Shown here in pieces: positions 39,915 to 49,900 of a DNA stretch of 64,000 bases (within the stretch, counting starts at the first letter, position 1; every line of letters starts with the position of its first letter). Below the pieces are notes generated by a model. That model was not told the origin of the DNA, made no database searches, and saw only the letters and a list, made by a program, of their open reading frames with translations. Made by a program: the position numbers and the translations under genes. Source of the stretch: Lottia gigantea (Eukaryota > Mollusca > Gastropoda > Lottiidae); contig NW_008707002.1 of assembly GCF_000327385.1 (NCBI RefSeq), forward strand, positions 796,849 through 860,848, given 5' to 3'.

Positions 39915-42900
39915 ATGAGTGGTGTCGATCGAAATTCACCAGTTCCGACTGAAAATATTGATCAACAAAATGGGACGATCACGTCACAAAAACAAACTTT
40001 TTCAGAAAATTCTTCGGAATTGGAAACATCCAACAAGGAACCAAGGACTCCTGAAAGCGAAGAAATCGTAGACAACAAACCGCATGATGTCAAGAAGTCC
40101 AAATCACCAAAACCATTGTCGCCTGGTAAATTTAAAACAGAATTAACTTCCCATCTCTTCCCGCCAACTTCACAGTCCAAATTCAAATTGAAACAGATGT
40201 ATCTCCTCTTGTCAATGACTTTAGACACTAATGTCTTTTTTATATGTCTGGTATTTAAAATCATAAAACTGGGTTAAGCCTTGGATGGTCCCCTATGTAA
40301 CACACCCCTATCTGACTGATATTAAGGAACTAGAGAGTACCAGTAGGTGCCAAATAGCTTGAGAATCTTTCTACATTCTAAATTCACTGTTTGTTATTTC
40401 TGAAATGTTTTCAGCAAGTGTGGCGAAGAAAAAGAAAATATTACGTGCCCTGAAAGATGATTGTGATGTGTCAGTTTTACGTCAGTTAGCCATCAATAGA
40501 GGGGGCATGTTAACCAATGAACTAAGAAGATCGGCGTGGCCTAAGCAACTTGGAGTTGATTTAGACAACATCTCTCCTAAACCAGGTAGGCAGGGAATGG
40601 AGGAATATCAAGGCTTTTTAAAATGTTTTCATGAACTAGGCCCTAGGGTTATTGTACCCAAATGTTGCTGTAAAGACACAGGAAAGAGGTGACAGTGAAA
40701 TAGCTCAGTAGACTGCTAGGTTATTAGGCGCTGTGGGTTAGAATCTTCTTCAAAACAAGAAAGATATTGATTCCATTTCCAGTGCTTGTGAGAGTCGGTC
40801 CGGTGTCAGCTTTCAACCCCTATCCTATAAAAAAGTATGTTTCATGTTTATTTGTGATGCAGGCTAAAGAATGAAACTTCAAAACAAAATATATTTGATT
40901 GCTGTACTTTTGAATAGATTGATTTAAAACTTTTTGAGACATTCCCAAGTGCTGAAGTAAAATTTGATGTGATTTTATTTTATGTAATTGTAGATGAAGA
41001 AACTTTAAAGAACCATAGAGATTATACTCAAGTTGTGATGGATGTAAACCGGTCTTTAAAACGATTTCCACCAGGTATAAATCTCTTTTTTTTTTCATGT
41101 CATATTCATCTTTAAAATGCTATTTACTTTTGTTTTTTGTCCTTTCATGTACTTGCCATATATGACTGCATGCAATCTAGTAAAGTGCAGAAAAGTACGA
41201 TATAAAACTCTATATACAGGTACTTGTCAATTCACAACCCTCGTAAATTAATATCGTTACTTGCCGCCTTTGTCTCCTATAATCTAGAGTTTATAAACAT
41301 GTTTTTATTATTGTTAAAGGAATGGAAGATGAAGAGAGATATGCTCTACAAGATGTTTTAATATCAGTTATTATGAGAGTTTTAGTCAACAATTCACAAT
41401 TACATTATTATCAGGTATTTACTCCTATAAATAAAGTCCTCTTGTCTCTGCTAATACTCAGGATTCAGGATTCAATCCCAGAATTTGCCTTCAGATTTCC
41501 CAACTCAGTTTTCCCTTGTCAGTGATACAGGAAAAGGAAAATGCACCTAGTTATTCTTCTAAACAAGTAGGCTAATGCTACCATCAAAGTTTCCCTGAAT
41601 GCACATTGTATGGCACTGTCTTCATTAGCCCTATCTCACACAGTTCATCCTCTTGCCATAGATTCACCAAACACTAATAATATTTTATCATGGTGTATAT
41701 TCCAGGGTTTTCACGATATCTGTGTAACATTCCTATTGGTGGTAGAGGAGGATGTTGCCTTTGCTTTGGTTGAAAAATTGACGCAGAATCACTTAAGGTG
41801 GGTATTTATTGAGCTGCAAATTGAAAAGGTTTCAGAGGCAGGATCGAAATTTGAAGAAGGAAATAGAATGCCACCAAATTTTCATTGGAAAGAAATGTAT
41901 GGATGAGATCTTTCAATGGTTCAAATATCTTTTAAAATTATCTTTGATAATCTAATTAATAAATATTCTAGAAGTATTCATCCATAATAATTGTCCTATT
42001 TTTAATCTTGTTTATTACAGAGATTTTATGGACAGTGATATGGAACGGACCAAAAATATGTTAAACTATTTATATCCTATAATCAACAAAGCTAGTCCGA
42101 ATTTAGGTGAATTTATGGAAAGGTACTGTGTAATGTGTTTCATATATTAATTTGTAATCTTGCATAAAACATTTTTAAAAAAATAATGCAGAATTGCCTG
42201 ACATGCGCCTAGATTTTTTTGGGTCTAAGATTGTTTATACAGCTTATGTAGGTTTTTTAGGTTATGATTGAAATATGATTATTATGTCAGACTTATTATA
42301 CACCTATTAAAGTAAATATTTTGATGAGAGATATCTGAAATGATATTTTTACTATATCTCTATAATGTTATGATTACAGGGCTGAACTAGGTACTATATT
42401 TTGTTTAAGTTGGTTAATAACGTGGTATGGTCACGTATTAAATGATATAAAACATATCGTACGATTATATGATTTCTTCATCGCCTGTCATCCACTCATG
42501 CCAATTTATTTAGCTGCTGCAGTAAGTTTACTTTCTCTAAAAGATATTCAGAGAGTCTTTGTGCTACAGGCTGTGTATGGTCAAGATCCTTTGACAGCTG
42601 GAATAGACAAACAGCAAAACGTTGTACTCCATTTCAAAGAGTAAACAAGTGCTGTTTCCTGGATAAAATTTCTCATTAGTCCAATAAGATACAGAACTGT
42701 AGGATATAAAACACTATTTCATTTCATTAGTCCAATAAGATACAGAACAGTAGGATATAAAACTCTATTTCATTTCATTAGTCCAATAAGATACAGAACT
42801 GTAAGATATAAAACTATATTGTATTTCAGATAGTGTTATAAGATACAGAACTGTAGGATATAAAACTCTATTTCATTTCATTAGTCCAATAAGATACAGA

Positions 42901-43939
42901 ACAGTAGGATATAAAACTCTATTTCATTTCATTAGTCCAATAAGATACAGAACTGTAAGATATAAAACTATATTGTATTTCAGATAGTGTTATAAGATAC
43001 AGAACTGTAGGATATAAAACTCTATTTCATTTCATTAGTCCAATAAGATACAGAACAGTAGGATATAAAACTCTATTTCATTTCATTAGTCCAATAAGAT
43101 ACAGAACAGTAGGATATTGTATTTCAGATAGTGTTATATAGACAAGATGAGATATTAAGTTGTGAATGTGAGATGTGTTTTATTCATAGTCTGTTGTCTC
43201 GGATTCCTGAGAATTTACCATTTGAGGAACTGATTACTCAGGCTGGGGATCTCTTCCTGCAGTTTCCTCCCAAAGATTTGTCTGATGAGGCCAAACGCAT
43301 CAGGTATGATCATCTTCACAATAATGTCAAGCTCTTACACATTTCTTACTTATACCTTGACTGCAATAGCCACCTTTCTTGCATCACAGAATGCAACAAT
43401 TTGATAGGATGTTACGCTAGCAAATACAGCCAATTAGAGCCCCTTGACAGAAAGACTGTATGCCTAATGGCTTATTGTTTACAGACTATATGTCGAGGGC
43501 TCTGAATGGCTATGTTTACTAGTATACAATCCAAACAAATCGCTCCATTTTAAAAACTAACTGGCCTGATGAGGAATTTATATCAGAATCATGTCAACAA
43601 CGCAAGATGAGTTTGAGTCAATTTACCATCTAACCTCTCAAAGAAGGAGTTTATTGAATCAATGAAACAAAAGTTGCTTACCCATTGAAGATTGAAGCTT
43701 CATCTACTTGTTTTTTATTTTGTCTTTCTAGTGAGGAGAATGCCCAGAAATCCAAGAGACCACCTGTTAGAACTGTATCTAATGTACAAAGACTTAAAAA
43801 TAATATGAAATGGGTGTCGGCCGTGATGCCGGATGTGGGCAGACGCTATTTACTGACTACTGCCGTGGCTGCTGCCATCACCGCTGCCCTTTGTTACTCT
43901 ACAACAGACTGGGGCTGGATTGAATTTAACTGGTTTTGA
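39915..43939 (+). CDS. TBC1D20: TBC1D20-like Rab GTPase-activating protein
   Basis: Nine exons give 425 residues: 39915-40125, 40415-40585, 40994-41074, 41320-41414, 41706-41797, 42021-42122, 42380-42521, 43128-43303, 43732-43939. All phases match. The TBC domain spans about 95-345. The catalytic arginine finger is R147 in 'VVMDVNR' followed by SLKRFPPG, and the glutamine finger is Q186 in LHYYQG; both are intact. The C-terminus has one membrane anchor (about 396-412, alanine-rich) close to the end, as in TBC1D20. Family knowledge: an ER-anchored GAP for Rab1 and related Rabs, acting on ER-Golgi traffic and autophagosome maturation. The first 75 residues are Ser/Pro/Glu-rich and unconserved. 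I chose the ATG at 39915 because a pyrimidine-rich acceptor ends at 39892, implying a 5' untranslated intron. An in-frame ATG at 39855 would lie inside that intron. Repeats crowd introns 2, 7 and 8. Confidence 0.93.
40695..40830 (+). mobile_element. tRNA-derived SINE in TBC1D20 intron 2
   Basis: The head 'gaaatagctcagta' resembles a tRNA A box and 'gtgggttagaatc' a B box about 35 bases later. The tail 'cagtgcttgtgagagtcggt' matches 'cggtgcttcagaaagtcggt' in the cleaner copy at 62610-62720. Short, with an A-rich linker between head and tail. Confidence 0.7.
42672..43127 (+). repeat. Minisatellite in TBC1D20 intron 7 carrying copied splice acceptors
   Basis: About nine units of roughly 50 bases ('gtccaataagatacagaac', 'gtaggatataaaactc', 'tatttcatttcatt') are grouped into higher-order repeats of about 150 bases. 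Twice, at 42819-42840 and 42973-42994, the array contains 'attgtatttcagatagtgtt', a copy of the true intron/exon 8 junction at 43120-43138. The 'gga.ataaaactc.atttcat' block resembles the tail of the SINE at 47275-47632, so a SINE tail may have seeded the array. Confidence 0.9.
43311..43560. repeat. MITE family A in TBC1D20 intron 8, beside the splice donor
   Basis: The element end 'catcttcacaataatgtcaa' begins 7 bases after the donor GT at 43304-43305. The interior carries 'cttataccttgactgcaata' and 'aatacagccaattagagcc'. The right end is diverged. Because the donor hexamer 'gtatga' ends right where the element starts, the insertion must have spared it narrowly. Confidence 0.7.
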
Positions 43940-44135
43940 ATTCTTAATTTGGTTTTCAAAAACTACATTTATATTGGTTGGAATTATGTTGATTAGAACT
44001 AAACTGGTTTTAGTTGGAATTTAACTTGGTCTGATTGACCTTAACTGGTTTGGTTGAAACAAAACTGGTTTTGGTTGTTACCTAATCTGGTTTCAATGAT
44101 CCAAATCTGGTTTTAGTTGGAACTATATTTGGTTT
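43940..44135 (+). repeat. Degenerate 'aactggttttggttg' repeat after the TBC1D20 stop
   Basis: Eight to ten imperfect units of about 20-30 bases built on 'aactggttttagttggaa' follow the stop codon directly. The last coding bases ('ggattgaatttaactggttt') have the same form, so the array may have grown out of the 3' end of the reading frame. Confidence 0.65.
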
Positions 44136-44298
44136 GATAGAAACAAGAATCATAAGGTGTAAATTAATATAACAGGTTAACAATATTTAATTTTCAGGCC
44201 AACTTCTAGTCACAATCATCAGCTATATAAGAATTATTATTCATACTAGAACATGGACTGTCGAGGTATTTTTACACGGGCTGAGTTCCCTCACTTAA

Positions 44299-44304
44299 AA
44301 TAAA
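44299..44304 (+). terminator. Candidate polyadenylation signal, TBC1D20
   Basis: AATAAA about 360 bases after the stop codon, with T-rich sequence downstream. It is the first good hexamer. Confidence 0.45.
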
Positions 44305-44367
44305 ATATCAAATCTATATTTAAACATGGTGCTGGTATTTCTTCTTATTATATAGGACTGTAGTTGG

Positions 44368-44722
44368 GCATTCTACACAATGTCAATATTACCAACTTCA
44401 GACTTATACCTTGACTACAATAGCCACCTTTCTTGTATCTGTAATGCTATCTACACAATGTCAAGCTATTTCGTATTTATACCTTTCATGTACCATTGAG
44501 GTTTGTAAATGAAGTGATTTGATTGGATTGTACACAAGCAAATACAGCCAATCAGTGGCCTTGACAGAAAGTCTGTGAACACAAAGCTATAATGTCTATA
44601 GCCTTTCTGCCGAGGGTTGGGATTGGCTGTATTTGCTGGTGTACCATCCAATCCAATAGTTGCATTCTGTCGTAGAAGAATACAAGGTATAAGTATGAAG
44701 TTGGTAATAGTTCGAGATGTTG
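44368..44722. repeat. MITE family A, long copy with duplicated left end
   Basis: 'ctacacaatgtcaa' occurs at both about 44373 and 44452, each followed by family A sequence, and the right end is 'acaaggtataagtatgaagt'. The interior has mirrored 'aatacagccaatca' and 'tgattggctgtattt'-type blocks. Confidence 0.65.
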
Positions 44723-45419
44723 TTGGGTCGTTCTCTAGAAGAAGATGTAGATTGACATGTATATGAAATAGTTCACATTACGACTCATTCCAATACATTG
44801 ATCTCCAACTCGAGAACGATTCTATTTGTTATAGTTGGTGCTGGTAGCTAGACTGGTGTAAGAATTAAAACTCTTTTCATTTTTCCTATTATTCTAGAAA
44901 AGCTCACTTTGACTTCAGTTCTACTGTATTAACAATACAAAATCTGTTTGTTGTCACAAGTTATAAGTATTACACCCAAATTGTCTTCCCTCAGAGCTTT
45001 ATTCATACTGTTGGTTGATCAAACACAATTTCTCTAGTTTTAATAGGAGTTCTATGGTTTTCTTTATTCAAGAGACAGCTTGTTATGGTTGGTGCTCGAT
45101 TGGAAATTTCTGAACAAGTTCCATCAGATTCAATTCGAAAACCTTAAGAAGCGGAATATGTCCCTTTCAAAATTTTCCATCTATTTCTTTCTCTGCCATT
45201 TTGAATTTTGTCTGCACCTACTATTTTTCAACTTGTTTTGTTGAATATGATGTTGATTCAATGAATCCCGAACATCCAGAACTCACCAATCAAGCAACCC
45301 TATATATAATAATAGGGAGAGTGTGTGGTCAGTCCAATTATAAATATCCCAGATATTGTCCATGTACACTTAGTATCACACTTATTTCAATTTAGTTTTT
45401 TTTTTATATTGTTTATCTA

Positions 45420-45515
45420 CAATAGACAAACAATGTAACAAACAATGTAACAATGTAACAAACAATGTAACAATGTAACAAACAATGTAACAATGTAACA
45501 AACAATGTAACAAAC
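45420..45515. repeat. 'aacaatgtaac' microsatellite
   Basis: Alternating 10-base units 'aacaatgtaa' and 'caatgtaaca' repeat about nine times. Non-coding. Confidence 0.9.
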
Positions 45516-45929
45516 AATATCAGAAAGATAGGAACAAATAACATGTCAATCATGAATTCAGACTTCAGATAATAAGATTGTAGTGTTACATTTTGAGAAC
45601 TCTCTGTTTATGTTGAGAAAGATAACATATTGAATTAAGCTGCACCCAAATTTACATTTCATCTTAGTCTAATATTTAAATTTGCATTTTTAAAATTCTA
45701 CTAATTATTTAGAATGATAGGTTTGGAGTATCAGAAGTAACGTCGCGTTTTTATATTTCACCATTTTGTTTGTTGGTTTGAGATTAATTATATATGTGAT
45801 TTTTATTGTCTGTTCTCTTTTCTAACCAGTTGAAATCAACACAACTAACAGCATGGTCAATATTCATGGTCAAGGGCAACAACTCTGTTTGGTATACTAC
45901 AGTTGGGTTTTATTGTACAAAATGTTTCA

Positions 45930-46150
45930 ACAATTTGAGCCTTTATATCTATGTGTGTCAAAGGTTATCCTCGTTTTAATGTTAAAATGAAAACTCGTCT
46001 TTTCTTGAGACTTATAGCCTTATAGAAAAGACACATATAGAAATAGAAAGTGAAATTCCTAGTTTGAGGAATTTTGCGATTTTCATACATTACTAGTTCT
46101 TCTTGTACATAATATCCTATTGAAGAAAATGGCGGTTGTTCCCCTTTAAA
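45930..46150 (+). repeat. MITE family C copy, left end missing
   Basis: 'gagcctttatatctatgtgt', 'aaaactcgtcttttcttgag', 'agaaatagaaagtgaaattc' and the end 'aaaatggcggttgttcccc' follow the family order. The left end is replaced by a family D-like arm (45885-45940). Confidence 0.65.
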
Positions 46151-46199
46151 CTCGATATACATATATTACAATGTAAAAAAGGAGTTGCAAATTAAACAT

Positions 46200-46888
46200 T
46201 TTAAATATAAAATACTGACACTGTCTGACTATATCAAATTAGTATAAATATAAAATACTGACACTGTCTGACTATATCAAATTAGTATATATATAAAATA
46301 CTGACACTGTCTGACTATATCAAATTAGTATAAATATAAAATACTGACACTGTCTGACTATATCAAATTAGTATATATATAAAATACTGACACTGTCTGA
46401 CTATATCAAATTAGTATATATATAAAATACTGACACTGTCTGACTATATCAAATTAGTATAAATATAAAATACTGACACTGTCTGACTATATCAAATTAG
46501 TATATATATAAAATACTGACACTGTCTGACTATATCAAATTAGTATAAATATAAAATACTGACACTGTCTGACTATATCAAATTAGTATATATATAAAAT
46601 ACTGACACTGTCTGACTATATCAAATTAGTATAAATATAAAATACTGACACTGTCTGACTATATCAAATTAGTATATATATAAAATACTGACACTGTCTG
46701 ACTATATCAAATTAGTATAAATATAAAATACTGACACTGTCTGACTATATCAAATTAGTATATATATAAAATACTGACACTGTCTGACTATATCAAATTA
46801 GTATAAATATATAATACTGACACTGTCTGACTATATCAAATTAGTATATATATAAAATACTGACACTGTCTGACAATATCAAATTAGT
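46200..46888. repeat. 43-bp minisatellite, about 16 copies with 86-bp alternation
   Basis: Units contain 'aaaatactgacactgtctga' and 'ctatatcaaattagtat'. A single-site difference, 'gtataaata' versus 'gtatatata', alternates unit by unit through most of the array, so the real growth unit is a dimer of 86 bases. It lies just beyond the 3' end of receptor gene A. Confidence 0.95.
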
Positions 46889-46941
46889 ATCTTATTTTAT
46901 TAAAATTTAACATTTCTACATAATTGACATAATATATAACA

Positions 46942-49900
46942 TTAATTTCTCTTCAGGTCTTCAGACTTCGTAAATATGATGGGGTACTGAAATAAAAGTA
47001 GAGAGCTTGTTAGGCAAGATAATACACCAGGTTAATAATCATTCACTAAGCTGTGAAATGAAAGGGCCCTATTTTTCTGTCCCTGCTTGGGCTAATGACG
47101 ACAACTTGCACTAAAAGCAATATTTCTCAGGATAGTGTTCACGTGTTCAATTTGCCTCAATGAATTGTACAAGTACCGTTTCTCTTTGTAGTTTTTCCAG
47201 TTTTCTTATATTTTTTTAGATGTGTGTTATTAGGGGGGTTGGGATATGTGAATCGCTGGATCTCTACTAAAACAAGAGAAATGAAATGAATTGAATGGAG
47301 TTTTACGTCCTACTTTTCTGCACCCAATTCGGCTAATGAAGACGGGCAATGAGGGAAATTATTAAAAAAATGAAAAAAAAAAAAAAAAAAAAAAAAAAGA
47401 ACGACAATAGTCTTTTTTAGATTTTCAACTGCCTAGGGATCCATACGGTGTATAGTCTATAGCGCACAGGTCCTCGGTTTATTGTCCCATCCGAACGACT
47501 AAACGCTATATCCGGGAAACCGGGTTGAAAAATCCCAAGGTATTGTCTCGAACTATGCCGGGATTCAACCCTGTACCGTCAAGTTAGTGAGCGAGCATCT
47601 AACTCGCCGAGTCACCGCGGTTCCTAAAACAAGAGGAAACATCATATATCATATGAATATAAAACATGAGATAATAAGATAGTTCTTACTGCGCTAATTG
47701 GTGTCTGTACTGTATCATATCCCTGAAATAACAAGATAATTCTAGAAAAGCCGATATAATCAATGGTCTATTGAAATTGCCCCTTTAAAAATTCATACTT
47801 CGTATTCCATCAAAAAAGTGACCACCCACCACCCTTTTAACATAAAATTAAAATATTACCTTGTAAACAGAATCTGTAAGAGAAGAAGATAAAGTTTATA
47901 ATGATTATTTTGAATATTTGAAAGTCAATCAAGCCACACCCACTTTTTAACCAGGACACCGATATTCAATCAAAATTTCAGATCAGTAAAATGAAATGAA
48001 TGGAGTTTTACGTTCTACTCTTCCGCACCCAATTTGGCTTATGAAGACGATTTTATATCAGAAGAGAAATACCAGGCACGTTAATATAGCCTACGTCGAC
48101 TGGCAGCTTTGATTTTAAATAAACATATTTGGAAGTACAGTCACAATCACCAGTATGAAATATTCAACCTTTAGTCATATACTTCTTTCAGAACCGTTTC
48201 CAATAAGGATCTTCCTGAAATTTCGACCAAACCTTTCACAAATTTTGTCTTCTTAAGTGTACACAAGCTAGAAATTAACGCTTTTCGAAGAACAAAAACT
48301 CATAAATTATTTTTCGATATTTTATATTGAAAAGGTTTCTTCTTGATCCATAATGAATTAAAAAGTTTCATTTAAATGTAATAAATAAATCTGTGAATAA
48401 CTGTGCCTTCTACAATTCCTAACGGCTAAAAATCAAATGCAGTTCAAGAGCAAGGGCAACAACTCATATCAAATACTTTCCGATTTAATTGATTTTCGAT
48501 ATTTCTTGCCAAAATTATTCTACTAGAATGCTACAAAGATTCAAATTGAACGCGTTTTCAAGAACAAGGGCAATAACTCATATTAAATATTTGTTTAATA
48601 CGATTCTTCCATGGGAAACAATTTCACCGCGTTTCATCAAAATCCGTGCGTTTATACGGTCAATTGTCAACGGGCGGACATGAGTGACGCCATTGAAACT
48701 CCAAATTTCATAATAATAAAAAAAAGGGGGAAAAGAACAAACCTGTTGGTTTTCTGTTTATTCGTTTGAACCAGAAAGCAACGACAATAACCAGGATAAG
48801 GACGAACAGCAGCATCATAAACGTTGCTACTCCTAGATATAACATATTAATCATGATCTTGTTCTCATCCATCATTTTACTTTCAAACTTTCTCCATGAA
48901 GTCTCCACGTCGGTTTCGAAGGTGTTTTTCATATGATCCTTGCTGGTTGTCGTGTGAGTGTTTTCTGCTGGATTAGTTGTCCTTCCCGCGTCAATCGGTA
49001 AGGCTGTTGTTGTTGGTGTGTTAATGGAACCAACTCGATTAGTTGTCCTTCCCGCGTCAATTGGTAAGGCTGTTGTTGTTGGTGTGTTAATGGAACTAAC
49101 TCGATTAGTTGTCCTTCCCGCGTCAATCGGTAAGGCTGTTGTTGTTGGTGTGTTAATGGAACCAACTCGATTAGTTGTCCTTCCCGCGTCAATTGGTAAG
49201 GCTGTTGTTGGTGTGTTAATGGAACCAACTCGATTAGTTGTCCTTCCCGCGTCAATTGGTAAGGCTGTTATCTTGCTCGTGTCAATCGTAGATGTTCGCA
49301 TAGACAATGCTGATGTGGTTGGCGAGAGCGTATTTTCTGATCGTTTAGTGGTCTTTGAGTTTACTATGTTTATGTTTACAACTTGTGTGATGTTGTCTTG
49401 TTTTAGATTCAAAACATACTTTCCTGCTGTAAATTTATTGTAGTATATATTGCCGATATTAACATAGGCTGGTTCTGTTAAGGACCGGCGCCTAATAAAT
49501 ATGAAATATTCCTCGCTAACCTCTGGAATATCGTCTGCCCCAATTCTATATAATAAGAATGATGGTAAAGGATAGCCCTCAAAATATATCTTGATTTCGT
49601 TATAATAATTCACATCATCAACGTGCAAGGTTGTGTTTGGTAACATGTCATACAAGATCTTCAGTGGACCTGAAATAATAAGTTTGAATTCTGAATTCAT
49701 GAAAATTTCTTTGTGTTCTAGATCCAAACTTTGAATGAAATATTTTATTTTTAGTTTTAGTTTTTTAGAGATTTCTTTTCCATTCGTAATGACGTCCCAA
49801 CTGAAATTATTACTTACAATTTATATAATAATATTGACTTATTACGTCAGAGTCAGTCGGTCCATATCCATTTGTAACGTTACAATACAAATATATGTCC

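Noticed and set aside
40820-41098. 92-codon minus-strand frame in TBC1D20
   Set aside because: It overlaps the conserved TBC exon 3 on the other strand and has no independent support.
48958-49443. 161-codon plus-strand open frame
   Set aside because: It is the antisense shadow of receptor A's 66-bp stalk repeats. The minus-strand frame has the signal peptide, Ig domains and membrane helix in context. 48929-49255 minus is another shadow.
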